A stretch of 64,000 nt of DNA from positions 62,001-126,000 of the forward strand of contig NZ_JAVXZY010000006.1 of assembly GCF_032337115.1 (NCBI RefSeq), read 5' to 3'. This stretch comes from Roseateles_C aquae (GTDB lineage: Bacteria; Pseudomonadota; Gammaproteobacteria; Burkholderiales; Burkholderiaceae_C). This document shows, piece after piece, positions 17,535 through 32,166 of the stretch. The position numbers were made by a program, and so were the translations under genes. Each line of letters begins with the position of its first letter. The first letter of the stretch is position 1. Below the pieces are notes generated by a model. It had not been told where the DNA came from, did no database searches, and saw nothing but the letters and a program-made list of their open reading frames with translations.

Positions 17535-20252
17535 TCAGCGGGCCTGGCCCAGATGCTGCAGCCAGAAGGCTTCGTACTTGCGGTGCCAGCCCACCGGCTT
17601 GACCGCGCCGCCCATGGCATGGGCGCCGTCCGGATCGAGGAAGAGTTCGACCAGCGACTCCTTGCCCGACTCCAGCAGCGCACGGTAGACGTTGACGGTG
17701 TCCTGGTAGAGCACGTTGTCGTCCTGCATGCCGTGCACCAGCATCAGCGGATGCTTGAGCCCGCGAGCCATCGGCAGCAGCGAGTACTTGCGCAGCACCG
17801 GCTTCGTGCGATCGACCTTGCCGATGGTGCGGCCGCTGTACCAGCTGTTGTAGTTTTCCCATTCGGTCGGGCCGGCGCCAGCAATGCCGGCGGCAAACAC
17901 ATCGGGCTGCGAGTACATCGTGTACTGGGTCTGGAAACCACCGAAGCTCCAGCCGTTGAGGCCGATGCGGCGGCTGTCGATGCCCAGATTGGCGTTCATG
18001 TACTGCACCAGGTCGAGCAGATCCTCGGTCTGCGGCAGGCCTGCCTGCTCGAAGTTGGCATCGGCAAAACGACGGCCGTAGTTCGAATGGCCGCGGGTAT
18101 CGACCGACACCGTCACATAGCCGTGCTTGGCGGCCATATACATGCCGAACAGATAGCCGGTGGCCTGGAAGCTGTCCACCTCGACGGTGTTGCGCGCATT
18201 CAGCGGGCCGCCGTAAACGTAGACGACGGCCGGCCGCTTATCGCTGGCCTGCCAGCCGGTCGGCTTGAACACATAGGCGGGAATGGTGTCGCCATGGCGG
18301 TTCTTGAAGCTGAAGCGCTCGGGCTGCAGCAGGTGCACCTTGTCGAACGCCGGGTCATGGCTCTGCGTCAGCGTCTTGGCAGCTTCGGCCGTGGCGCTCA
18401 GGCCCTTGAGCAGCTTCAGCTCGGGCCGCTGCATCCAGTTGCCGGCGTTGGCGGCCAGCCACTGGCCGTCTTCCGAGACGACGGCATGGCGGTGGTACTC
18501 GCCGGCCGCACCCAGGCGCTGCATCTGGCCGTTAGCCAGGCTGACGCGCCAGAGGTTCATGGCCGCCAGCTCATCCTTGTTGGAGACGACGAACATCTGC
18601 TGGCTGTCCGGCGTGAAGCCCAGCACGTCGAAGGCCTCGAAGGCGCCACTGACCAAGGGCCGCAGCTGTTTGTTGGCCAGCGTGTAGGCATAGGGCTGGC
18701 GCCAGTCGGCATCGGACAGGATCAGCACCAGTTGCTTGCCATCGGGCGTGAAGCGCGGCTGCATCACATTGACCAGCTCGTGGTGCACATCGCCGCGGCG
18801 CTCCAGAATCATCTCGGGCTTGGCGTTCTCGTCATTGCTGCCGAGATAGACGCGCAGCAGCTCCTTCTCGCGCTCGAAGGTGGCGAAGGCGTAGTGGCTG
18901 CCATCCTTGGCCCAGGCCACCGGGCTGATCTCGAACCAGGTGTCGCCACCCGGGTGGGTGAACACCGGCTTGGGCTGGCGCGCGGGCGCGGCGTCAAGAC
19001 CTGGCACCTTGCGGATGTACAGCGCCAGCGGCTGCTCGATGCGCTTGTCGTCCGAGATCTCGCGGTCGATCTTCTTGGCCACGGCAAAGCGGCCGCTGTA
19101 GTCGGTCATGTCGACCTGGCGACCGGGCTTGGGCGCCGGGCCCTTGCCGTCGGCGGCCGTCAGCGGCGCGCGCGCGAACAGCGACATCCAGCGGCCGTCC
19201 TCGCTGATCACGGTCTGCTCGATGCGGTACTTCTTGTCCTCGTCATCGCCGTGTATCAGCTCGCGGTTGAGCACCTGCACCGCAGCGCTGGCAAAGCGCG
19301 AGCGCAGCACGCGGGTCTCGTCCATATAGATGAAGCCCTGGTCGTCCGGCGTGTAGCCAACGATGCGCAGCTGGCGTTGCGTGGCCAGCAGCGGCTGGAT
19401 GCGATCCTGGCCGGCCTGCCAGCGGAACAGGCTGCCGCGGTATTGGAAGATCAGCTCATCGCGCTGATGCGCCCAGGCCAGCTGGCTCACGCCGGGATAC
19501 AGATCGCTGGGCTTGAGCTTGTTCTTCTCGAGCTTCTTCTTCAGCTCGTCGCGCAGCTCCCAGAGCGCTTTTTCTTCCGCCTTGGCGTCGGCCTTGCTGT
19601 CAGCCTTCGCCACCGCGCTGGCAGCGTCCGCCGCCGGCAGCGGCTTGCCCGCGCGCTTGGCGGCCAGCGCCTCGGCGGCGCGCTTCTCAGCCTCGGCCTC
19701 GGCCTTGTCGGCCGCCTTCTGGGCCTCGTCCTTGGCCTTCTTCTCGGCCAGCTCCTTCTTCAGCGTCTCGATGGCCGCGTTTTCCCACTGGCTCATATCG
19801 ACCGGCTCGCCACGCAGATAGGCCTGCTGGGCGACTTCGCGGCTCTGGCGCTCGGCCAGCTCGTCACGCTTTTGTTTCAGCTTCTTGGCGAAGCGCTCCA
19901 GGTCTTCCGGCGCATCGAAGGCCTGCATGATGCCGGCCGAGGTCAGGCGCTGGGTCTTGCCGGTCTTGGTGTCATAGACATGCAGATCGCTGCCCGGCTC
20001 GCCGAAGGGGTTCCACAAAAAGGCCAGATAGCGGCCGCTGCGGCTGAAGCTCGGCTCGCGAGCCAGCTCACCGCGGTAGCTTTCGGCGCGGAACAGCTGC
20101 TCCAGCGTCAGTCCGGCAGACGCACCGGTCGCGCCGGGCGCCGCAGCCGGGCTGGCGGCATGGGCCAGGGGGCTGCTCAGCAGGCTGCTGCCCAGGGCAG
20201 CGGTCAGGGCGGTCAGGGCGCACCAGGTGCGCAGCGGCTTCCAAGCGGTCAA
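17535..20252 (-). CDS. S9 family prolyl oligopeptidase-like peptidase, exported
   Basis: A 905-residue peptidase with an N-terminal Sec signal (ALTALTAALGSSLLSSPLAHA). The N-terminal half should form the beta-propeller that gates the active site. The C-terminal alpha/beta hydrolase carries the nucleophile Ser769 in GLNGWSFGGFQTQY, the catalytic Asp in LMLVHGMQDDNVL, and the His in DPDGAHAMGG. An unusual Lys/Ala/Glu-rich insertion of about 120 residues (near residues 120-270, such as KAKDEAQKAADKAEAEAEKR) is predicted to be a coiled coil and is not part of the usual fold. It stands alone, with its own terminator. The substrate is unknown, as S9 exopeptidases and oligopeptidases differ in specificity. 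Confidence 0.9.
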   Translation of the reverse strand: MTAWKPLRTWCALTALTAALGSSLLSSPLAHAASPAAAPGATGASAGLTLEQLFRAESYRGELAREPSFSRSGRYLAFLWNPFGEPGSDLHVYDTKTGKTQRLTSAGIMQAFDAPEDLERFAKKLKQKRDELAERQSREVAQQAYLRGEPVDMSQWENAAIETLKKELAEKKAKDEAQKAADKAEAEAEKRAAEALAAKRAGKPLPAADAASAVAKADSKADAKAEEKALWELRDELKKKLEKNKLKPSDLYPGVSQLAWAHQRDELIFQYRGSLFRWQAGQDRIQPLLATQRQLRIVGYTPDDQGFIYMDETRVLRSRFASAAVQVLNRELIHGDDEDKKYRIEQTVISEDGRWMSLFARAPLTAADGKGPAPKPGRQVDMTDYSGRFAVAKKIDREISDDKRIEQPLALYIRKVPGLDAAPARQPKPVFTHPGGDTWFEISPVAWAKDGSHYAFATFEREKELLRVYLGSNDENAKPEMILERRGDVHHELVNVMQPRFTPDGKQLVLILSDADWRQPYAYTLANKQLRPLVSGAFEAFDVLGFTPDSQQMFVVSNKDELAAMNLWRVSLANGQMQRLGAAGEYHRHAVVSEDGQWLAANAGNWMQRPELKLLKGLSATAEAAKTLTQSHDPAFDKVHLLQPERFSFKNRHGDTIPAYVFKPTGWQASDKRPAVVYVYGGPLNARNTVEVDSFQATGYLFGMYMAAKHGYVTVSVDTRGHSNYGRRFADANFEQAGLPQTEDLLDLVQYMNANLGIDSRRIGLNGWSFGGFQTQYTMYSQPDVFAAGIAGAGPTEWENYNSWYSGRTIGKVDRTKPVLRKYSLLPMARGLKHPLMLVHGMQDDNVLYQDTVNVYRALLESGKESLVELFLDPDGAHAMGGAVKPVGWHRKYEAFWLQHLGQAR

Positions 20253-20507
20253 GCGTATCTCCTCAAGCCCCAGCGCGGGGCCGCGGGATTCTAGTCAGGC
20301 CGGCCGGCCCAGCCGGAAGTCAGCCCATGCGCGCCGGCGCTGATGCCTGATCCCGGGAAAAGCACCAAGAAAATATCGCCGGCGCCCGCAGACAAGATCC
20401 CGCCCGGCTGATACCCTTCAGCTTCTATTTGATCGTTTTGGCAGTATCGCCCCCGCATTTATGCCAATTTGGCCGCGGGCAACCTCCCTCGAGCGCCACT
20501 GGACGCC

Positions 20508-20804
20508 ATGCTCGACAAGATCTTCGCCAGTCTCGGTCTGATCACCTGCCTGGTGCTGACGCTGCATATGTGCGTCGGCACGGCGCTGCAGCGCCGTCTG
20601 GAAGCCTTGCCGCGGGCCATCTGGCGCTGGCTGGGTCGCCACCTGACCTGGCGCTTCGACACCGAGGCCCGCCGCCATGCCGCTCGCCAGGCCGCGCTGC
20701 AGGCGATCAACCGCGCCAAGCGCGCCGCCAATGACGACGGCCTCTGGGAAGGCAATGTCTACCGGCCCAAGCGCTTCGAAGGCAAGCCGCCAAAGCCGCA
20801 CTGA
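20508..20804 (+). CDS. Small hypothetical membrane protein
   Basis: A 98-residue protein with a single hydrophobic N-terminal segment (IFASLGLITCLVLTLHMCVG, residues 5-24) and a cytoplasmic basic tail with WRFDTEARRHAARQAALQAI and the C-terminal GLWEGNVYRPKRFEGKPPK. No family is recognised. The ATG at 20508 precedes the membrane helix directly, and the frame upstream to 20469 is not conserved-looking. The 213 bases before it hold no other gene. A minus-strand reading of the same region is judged a shadow. Confidence 0.65.
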   Translation: MLDKIFASLGLITCLVLTLHMCVGTALQRRLEALPRAIWRWLGRHLTWRFDTEARRHAARQAALQAINRAKRAANDDGLWEGNVYRPKRFEGKPPKPH

Positions 20805-20959
20805 GCGCGTCCCATACCAGCCGCAGTGACGCCCTGTTCCGGGGCCTCTGCGCTTCAGCGTTTCCTCATCTCAAGCCACTACAGTCCCGATCGCTGTGAA
20901 GCGAAGCGCTGGGCCGCTCCAACGGTCCGGCATAGCGGAGGATGAGGGGATTGAGGGAC

Positions 20960-22024
20960 ATGGGAATAGCAGCAGAGCAAGCATCGCCGGCGCCGGCACA
21001 TCAGCGGCTGGTGGGCGTCGATCTGGCGCGCGGCGTGGCGCTGCTGGGCATGCTGGCCGTGAACCTCCGCCTGGCGATGGGCGTTGCCGCCGAGCCCGGC
21101 GCAGCGTTCGCCACACTCTTTCTCGCGCTGGAAGGACGCAGCGCCGCCTTGTTCGTCTGCCTCGCCGGGCTGGGCCTGGGCCTGGCGACAGCCCGACTGA
21201 GCCCAGTCGCGGCTCAAGCACAGACCTGGCGTCGAGCGCTGTTCCTGGCCACCGTCGGCCTGCTGCACCTGAGCATCTTTGCTGCCGACATCCTGCACTA
21301 CTACGGCGCCTATTTCGTTCTTGGCGGCCTGCTGCTGAGGTGGCCGCGCCGCCGCCTGGGCGCGCTGGCCCTGGGCTTGCCACTGCTCTATCTCGGCCTG
21401 CTGTTCGTGTTCGACTACTCCAAAGGCTGGAATTGGCAAACGCTTGACTATGTCGACCTCTGGTCCGTGCCGGGCTTTCTCCGGCATCTGGTGTTCAATG
21501 GCATGCACCCGATCCTGCCCTGGCTGAGCTTCTTCATCTGGGGCCTGCTGCTGGCCGGCAGCCCCCTGGGGGAACGCCGCTGGCAGCACAGCCTGATCCT
21601 CGGAGGCCTGGCCGGCTTCGCGTTCAGCCTGGGCTTGCATTCGGTCCTGCTCCAGCAGTTTCCAGCAGCTGCCGGCGTGCTGAGCACCAAGCCGCTGCCA
21701 CCCGGGCCGCTCTATATCGGCAGCGCCGCGGCGCTGTCCAGCGCCATCATCGGCCTGATGCTGCGCTTCGGCCCGAACCTGAATCAGCCGCTGCACGCCC
21801 TCGCGCAGCTGGGGCGCTGCACGCTCAGCCTCTATCTCGCCCATGTGCTGATCGGCATGGGCATTCTGGAAGCCATCGGCTGGTTGGACGGCCAGCGCAG
21901 CCTGACCGATGTGGCGCTCGCCTGGGCCGTGTTTGTCGTCGTTGCGCTGCTGAGCACTCGCCTCTGGCTGGCGCGCTTTGCGCAGGGGCCGGTGGAGATG
22001 CTGATGCGACGCTGCTGCGGCTGA
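20960..22024 (+). CDS. DUF418/DUF1624-like membrane protein
   Basis: A 354-residue integral membrane protein with roughly nine hydrophobic segments. The N-terminal motif RLVGVDLARGVALLGMLAVN is typical of acyltransferase-3/DUF418-related proteins (GxDxxRGxALxGM, residues 16-35). The family is poorly characterised, with some members related to heparan N-acetyltransferases. RGxxLxGxxxxN and a late LGRCTLSLYLAHVLIG support it. ATG at 20960 is chosen because GAGGG stands just before it; an ATG at 20942 would add six residues and has its AGGAGG too close. No partner gene is adjacent. Confidence 0.82.
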   Translation: MGIAAEQASPAPAHQRLVGVDLARGVALLGMLAVNLRLAMGVAAEPGAAFATLFLALEGRSAALFVCLAGLGLGLATARLSPVAAQAQTWRRALFLATVGLLHLSIFAADILHYYGAYFVLGGLLLRWPRRRLGALALGLPLLYLGLLFVFDYSKGWNWQTLDYVDLWSVPGFLRHLVFNGMHPILPWLSFFIWGLLLAGSPLGERRWQHSLILGGLAGFAFSLGLHSVLLQQFPAAAGVLSTKPLPPGPLYIGSAAALSSAIIGLMLRFGPNLNQPLHALAQLGRCTLSLYLAHVLIGMGILEAIGWLDGQRSLTDVALAWAVFVVVALLSTRLWLARFAQGPVEMLMRRCCG

Positions 22025-22048
22025 GCCGATGGCCGCTACGGGTCGCCG

Positions 22049-22873
22049 TTAGAGCCGCTCGTCAATTGCTCGCAGTGCCGCCAGCGCGCCCATCGCCAGG
22101 CCGAGGTCGTAGGAACCCGGCACCTCGGGTTCGCGCACGTTGATGCGCAGCAGCCGGGCGTCGTGCTGCTGCAGCATCCGGTGGCCGAAGCGCCGGACCG
22201 AGGGCACGGCGGTACCGGCGCCCAGTTCGATCACCAGTGGCTTGCGTGCCGACTCCAGCAGCGGCGTGACGGCCTCAGCTTGGGCGCTCTCGCGGGTATC
22301 GACCCAGTCGCCGTCGCCGAACATCAGCACATTGGGCCGCGCCAGCGCGTCGCAGTGCGGGCAGCGCGGCGGCTCGTTGAGCAGGCGGCAGCTGGCCTCG
22401 TCGACCTCGGGCGCAAATCGCTCTGCGGGCCAGATGTGCTCGCCGCAGGGCCGGCTGCATTGCAGGTGCATCAGCGAGCCATGGCATTCCCAGATCAGAT
22501 CCTCGGGAAAGCCGGCGCGCTGGAACTGGCCGTCGACATTGCTGGTGAAGACCACGGCGCCCAACTCGGTCGCTGCCGCCCAGCGGCGCAGCAGCGCAAA
22601 GCCCTCATGCGGCTGCGTGGCGCGGTACAACGCCAGCCGGTGGCCGTAAAAGCCCCAGGCCAGCGCCGGATCGCGCCGGAACCAGGCCGGGTTGGCCATG
22701 CTCTGGAATTCGATACCGGCCCGTGCCAGCGCCGGATAGGCGCGCCAGAAGCCCTCGTTGCCGCGAAAGTCCGGCAGGCCGGAATCGACGCCCATGCCGG
22801 CGCCGGCCGTGATCACCAGCAGATCGGCCTGTTCGACCAGTTCGGCGGCGTGTTGAATTCGTTCAGGATTCAT
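22049..22873 (-). CDS. NAD-dependent protein deacylase (Sir2/CobB family)
   Basis: A 274-residue sirtuin that removes acyl groups from lysines with NAD. The family signature is ITAGAGMGVDSGLPDFRGNEGFW (given in parts: GAGMGVDSGLPDFRG at residues 25-39). The catalytic His is in LIWECHGSLMHLQC, and Zn-binding cysteines are in CSRPCGEHIWP and CPHCDALARPNVLMFGD. The last part (VIELGAGTAVPSVRRFG) forms the NAD pocket, where the usual GTS is replaced by GTA. ATG at 22873 is preferred over the longer reading at 22888. It lies downstream of uvrA on the same strand, separated by an inverted repeat. Class and substrate are not determined. Confidence 0.92.
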   Translation of the reverse strand: MNPERIQHAAELVEQADLLVITAGAGMGVDSGLPDFRGNEGFWRAYPALARAGIEFQSMANPAWFRRDPALAWGFYGHRLALYRATQPHEGFALLRRWAAATELGAVVFTSNVDGQFQRAGFPEDLIWECHGSLMHLQCSRPCGEHIWPAERFAPEVDEASCRLLNEPPRCPHCDALARPNVLMFGDGDWVDTRESAQAEAVTPLLESARKPLVIELGAGTAVPSVRRFGHRMLQQHDARLLRINVREPEVPGSYDLGLAMGALAALRAIDERL

Positions 22874-22883
22874 TGGGGAACAG

Positions 22884-22967
22884 ACCACAGAGACACGGAG
22901 ACACAGAGAAAAAGTCAGGAGGCCACATGGCGCCCCCTATTTCTCTGTGTCTCTGTGTCTCTGTGGT
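22884..22967. repeat. Long inverted repeat of the ACCACAGAGACAC type
   Basis: Two 28-base arms, 22884-22911 and 22940-22967, match as inverted copies with one mismatch, giving a large hairpin with a 28-base loop. The core unit (CCACAGAGACAC-GGAGACACAGAG) recurs once more at 35988. It lies between the uvrA stop and the sirtuin start and could act as a transcription end signal for uvrA. Confidence 0.85.
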
Positions 22968-23007
22968 TCGCATTGGATTTCCTGCCCTGGTCCCCGTGCT
23001 CACGGAC

Positions 23008-28836
<5,829 letters not shown>

Positions 28837-29285
28837 TGCGCTACAGCCTCTGGGGAGAAGGGAGCGGACATTCTAGAGAGGCTGATGACGCAAAAATGTC
28901 AGCAGTGCAATGTCCTTCCAAAGCGCTCAGCCCGGCCGTATTCGAGCCCTGTTCCACGAATATGCCAGCGACATACAGCCCACCGACCGCTGGGCGGCCG
29001 AGCGCTGCCGCTTGTCAAGACCTGGCCCCGGCGCGCGCGGACCAAGGGGCTTGCCCATTGCGCTAATCGCACGGCTGGGGCAACAATCGCAGCCGGGCCG
29101 AATAGTGAATGTGAAGCAAGGGTTTTCACCAGTCTGTGCGGCTTGCCTGAGGGGCGAGGCCAATAGGGTCATGGCACCAACAGGGTGGCGCCGCCTTGGA
29201 TGCGGCGATGGAGCAAGAGACCCGCAGGCAAGGGTCCGCAGCGCGTAGACCAGCAAGAAGAACGACAGACCGAGAAGGCCCTCAC
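28837..29285 (+). other. Intergenic region between uvrA and the receiver gene, no gene seen
   Basis: This 449-base gap separates the divergent uvrA and receiver genes and should hold both promoters. No ORF with a plausible start and codon use is supported. No LexA-like SOS box (CTGT-N8-ACAG) was recognised near uvrA by eye. Confidence 0.4.
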
Positions 29286-29801
29286 ATGAATACCGCCCCT
29301 CAATGCGGCAGCCCTGGTGCGAGCACTGTCGCGCTGCTGGCCCAGCCCAGCAGCCCGGCAGCGGCCGACCCCGAAGCCGGCAACAGCCAGGCCCTTGAGC
29401 GCCGCGTGCTGCGCGTGCCGGTGGTGCTGCTGGTCGAAGACAACCCGATCAACCAGGTCGTGGCGATGGAGTTCCTCGCGCTGATGGGCCTGAGCTGCCG
29501 GCTGGCCAAGGACGGCATCGAGGCGTTGAACGAATGTGCCGCCGGCGCGCCGGACCTGATCCTGATGGACATCCAGATGCCCGGCATGGACGGCCTGGAA
29601 TGCGCACGCCGGCTGCGTGAGCTGCAGCGCCTGCAGCAGCTGCCGCACTTTCCCATCCTGGCGCTGACGGCCCATGCGCTGGAAAGCGATGTCTCGGCCA
29701 GCCTGGAAGCCGGCATGGACGAGCACCTGACCAAGCCGCTGGACTTTGCCTCGCTGCGCCGCCGGCTCTCGCACTGGCTGGAATTGCCCGGCGTCAACTG
29801 A
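29286..29801 (+). CDS. Stand-alone receiver-domain response regulator
   Basis: A 171-residue protein containing a single CheY-like receiver and no output domain. The N-terminal 40 residues are a Ser/Ala/Gly-rich linker. The receiver starts at VPVVLLVEDNPINQVVA, with acidic residues Glu51-Asp52, and the phospho-acceptor Asp95 is in LILMDIQMPGMDG. The conserved Thr is in ALTAHALE and the Lys in LTKPLD. The NPINQ pattern is typical of receivers that work with hybrid kinases and phosphorelays. No kinase is adjacent; the orphan kinase at 15331-17370 is a possible but unproved partner. Start ATG at 29286 has GAAGG upstream. Confidence 0.9.
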   Translation: MNTAPQCGSPGASTVALLAQPSSPAAADPEAGNSQALERRVLRVPVVLLVEDNPINQVVAMEFLALMGLSCRLAKDGIEALNECAAGAPDLILMDIQMPGMDGLECARRLRELQRLQQLPHFPILALTAHALESDVSASLEAGMDEHLTKPLDFASLRRRLSHWLELPGVN

Positions 29802-29884
29802 ACGCTGCGGGGAAGTCCCCGAGCCGGCGCCCCCACGCTGCGTGCTAGCCTCGGCGCCCTTCCCCGTTTAGTCCGAGGTCTGTC

Positions 29885-30592
29885 ATGCTGCCCATGCCGC
29901 CCGCCGGCACCCCGCTGCCGCCGATACCGCCCACCGCGCCGCGGCTGGCCGATGATGGCCTGGAACTGGGGCGCAACTATTGGATCCTCGACCAGGCCCT
30001 GCCCAACGCGGCCGAGATCTCGCAGCGCTGCCTGCAACATCCCAACTGGCTGCTCGGCTACCCCCATGCCCAGGAATCCTGGCCGGGCATGCGCTTCCAC
30101 GGCGCGCTGCTGCCCGAGGAGCTGGCCCAGATCGAGGCCTATGTGATGAAGGTGACCGGCGCCAAGCGGCTGTGGGTCGGCGAGGCCCCGAATGGCGCCA
30201 AGCTGGACTTCAACGTCGCGCAACTGGTCGGCGCCCGTGAATGCGGGCCGCGCCCGCACACCGATCGCCGCGCGCTTTGCACCTATGCCGCTGTGCTCTA
30301 TCTGCAGCCCAAGCCGGCGCCCAAGAGCGGCACTTGCTTTTACCGGCTGCGCTACCCCAACGGCGCCATCGGCGGCAACTGCGTGGCCGAGCCGCACCAG
30401 AACCTGGTCGATGCGCTCAAGGTGCGCAGCCTGCCGCCGCAGGCCTGGTACGAGGAGCTGTGCGTCGAGAACGTCTTCAACCGGCTGCTGTTGTACAAGG
30501 CCAGCCTGGTGCACAGCGCGGCCGGCTATTTCGGTGAAGCGAAAGAAGACCGTCGGCTGACGGCGGTGTTCTTTTGGTTGGCTGAGCACTGA
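29885..30592 (+). CDS. DUF6445-like 2-oxoglutarate/iron oxygenase-fold protein
   Basis: A 235-residue protein similar in layout to DUF6445 proteins, which have a 2-oxoglutarate/Fe(II) dioxygenase-like fold. The putative iron triad is His125 and Asp127 in PHTDRR and His210 in LVHSAAGYFG. The Arg for 2-oxoglutarate would be Arg223 or Arg224 in EDRRLTAVFFW. These match the HxD...H...R order. The Pro-rich N-terminus (MPPAGTPLPPIPPTAP) is probably disordered. No substrate can be named; in other bacteria such proteins lie near peptide or tryptophan halogenase genes, which is not the case here. The start has GAGG 8 bases upstream. Confidence 0.75.
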   Translation: MLPMPPAGTPLPPIPPTAPRLADDGLELGRNYWILDQALPNAAEISQRCLQHPNWLLGYPHAQESWPGMRFHGALLPEELAQIEAYVMKVTGAKRLWVGEAPNGAKLDFNVAQLVGARECGPRPHTDRRALCTYAAVLYLQPKPAPKSGTCFYRLRYPNGAIGGNCVAEPHQNLVDALKVRSLPPQAWYEELCVENVFNRLLLYKASLVHSAAGYFGEAKEDRRLTAVFFWLAEH

Positions 30593-30657
30593 CCCCAGCA
30601 CCGACAATCCTCCCCGCGGCGCCCCATCCTGAGGGCCCTCCAAGCCGAGCACTTCAA

Positions 30658-31311
30658 TTGATAGAGATTCCCAAGATCGTCAAGCCGCAGGGCGCCGAAC
30701 AGGCCCCGCGCTGGTTCCACATCGCCGTGGCCTTGTCCATGGTGCTCAGCGCCGGCGCCTCGCTGGTCTCGGCGCTGCGCACCAGTGCCACGATGAGCAA
30801 TCTGGTCGAGCAGAACGCACGGCTGGTACGCGCCGGCTCGACGCCCATCCTGCAGCTGACCAACAGCAACTACACCCGCGACGGCAAATACGAGATCCAG
30901 GTCACCGTCGAGAACGCCGGCACCGGGCCGGCCCGCATCGTCTGGATGGAAGCCCGCTACAAAGACCAGCCACTGAAGCATTTCGGCAAGTTCCTGGAAC
31001 TGCAGGCCAATGAGCTGGGCATCGAGGTGCAAGGCAATCAAGGCCTGTTCACCGTGACCGGCAGCGTTGCCGGCGATGTGCTGAGCGCCGGCCGTGAGCG
31101 GCGCCTGTGGTCCTGGCCCCGCCCGGACAAGGCCGAAGCGGTGGCGCACCGGCTCTGGATGGGCACGGATCGTGCCCGCGGCGCGATCAGCTACGAAGCC
31201 TGCTACTGCTCGGTGTTCGACGAATGCTGGACCACCCGCTTCGACGATGAACTGCCCAAGGCCGTGGCCCGCTGCGAGGCCAAGGGGCATACCAATATCA
31301 ATGGCGGCTGA
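30658..31311 (+). CDS. Hypothetical protein with an N-terminal membrane anchor
   Basis: A 217-residue protein of no recognised family, using a TTG start at 30658 that gives the full membrane segment. A hydrophobic helix (FHIAVALSMVLSAGASLVSAL, residues 20-40) is followed by a short coiled region (SNLVEQNARLV) and a beta-rich extracytoplasmic or cytoplasmic domain. YEIQVTVENAGTGPARI looks like an immunoglobulin-like strand pattern found in similar hypothetical proteins. Cys residues cluster in EACYCSVFDECW. No Shine-Dalgarno is evident for the TTG, so the true start may be a few codons later. It stands alone before a convergent hydrolase gene. Confidence 0.65.
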   Translation: MIEIPKIVKPQGAEQAPRWFHIAVALSMVLSAGASLVSALRTSATMSNLVEQNARLVRAGSTPILQLTNSNYTRDGKYEIQVTVENAGTGPARIVWMEARYKDQPLKHFGKFLELQANELGIEVQGNQGLFTVTGSVAGDVLSAGRERRLWSWPRPDKAEAVAHRLWMGTDRARGAISYEACYCSVFDECWTTRFDDELPKAVARCEAKGHTNINGG

Positions 31312-31326
31312 GCCCCCAGCGCCGCT

Positions 31327-32166
31327 TCAAGCCAACAAAAACCGCTCGACCAGATCCAGTTGCTCCGGCACATTGAGCGCTGGCGCATGGCCGCAGCCGG
31401 CGATGGTGGCGACCACGGCGCAAGGGCCGCGGCTACGCATGGCGTCAGCGGTTTCGGGCAGCAGCAGATCGGAGTCTTCGCCGCGCAGGCAGAGCACCGG
31501 CAGCGTCAGGCTGTCCCAGGCTTCCCAGCGCTCGTAGTCGTCGGGGAAGTTGATGAACTGGCGCACCATGGCCGGGTCGTAATGCGGCGTCAGCCGGCCG
31601 TCGGGCAGACGCCGCGCCGAGGTTTCGGTCAGGCGCCGCCATTGCTGCTCGCTCAGCCAGCCATAGGGCGCGTAGACGCGGCGGAAATACTGCTCCAGCT
31701 CGGCCATGCTGTCGAAGGCCGGCGGGTCGCCGGCATAGCTGCGGATGCGCGCAATCGCTGCCGGGGCCAGCGAGGGGCCGTTGTCATTGAGCACCAGCCG
31801 AATGATGCGGCCGCGCAGCGGCCCGGCCGCGGCCAGCGTGCCGATGGCGCCACCCATCGAGGTGCCCACCCAGTGAAAGCGCTGCAGGCCGAGTTGGTCC
31901 ACCAGCGCCACGGCCAGCCGGACATAGAAATCCAGGCAGTACTCGCGATCCGGCTCCGGGCTCCATTGCGAGAGGCCGCGACCCAGCGTGTCCGGGCAGA
32001 TGACGCGAAAGCGCTGGCTCAGGCGCTGAGCCAGATCGTCCATATCGCGGCCGGTGCGGGCCAAACCATGCCAGGCAATCACCGCCGGGGCATCCGGATC
32101 GCCCCAATCGGTGTAGTGAATTTCGCGGCCTTCGCAGCGCTGGTAGTGGGAGCTGTAGGCGCGCAT
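31327..32166 (-). CDS. Alpha/beta hydrolase at the end of the liv operon
   Basis: A 279-residue alpha/beta hydrolase with the nucleophile elbow GTSMGG (Ser103), the oxyanion-side motif AWHGLARTGRDMDDLAQRL, an acidic residue in LCLRGEDSDLLLP and the catalytic His in AGCGHAPALN. It begins inside the livM stop (TGATG), with GGAGG six bases upstream, so it is translated with the transporter. An esterase or amidase acting on the transported compound is plausible but not shown. The start at 32166 is preferred to the TTG one codon earlier. Confidence 0.9.
   Translation of the reverse strand: MRAYSSHYQRCEGREIHYTDWGDPDAPAVIAWHGLARTGRDMDDLAQRLSQRFRVICPDTLGRGLSQWSPEPDREYCLDFYVRLAVALVDQLGLQRFHWVGTSMGGAIGTLAAAGPLRGRIIRLVLNDNGPSLAPAAIARIRSYAGDPPAFDSMAELEQYFRRVYAPYGWLSEQQWRRLTETSARRLPDGRLTPHYDPAMVRQFINFPDDYERWEAWDSLTLPVLCLRGEDSDLLLPETADAMRSRGPCAVVATIAGCGHAPALNVPEQLDLVERFLLA

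Noticed and set aside
17502..20294. A 930-residue plus-strand frame opposite the S9 peptidase
   Set aside because: Antisense shadow of a long GC-rich gene; composition is Leu/Val/Gly/His-biased as in such shadows, with no motifs.
20418..20801. A 127-residue minus-strand frame
   Set aside because: Opposite the small membrane protein gene at 20508, which has a clear membrane helix; the minus frame has none.
22884..22967. A CRISPR array
   Set aside because: Only two inverted arms with no spacers and no cas genes; it is a hairpin-forming dispersed repeat.
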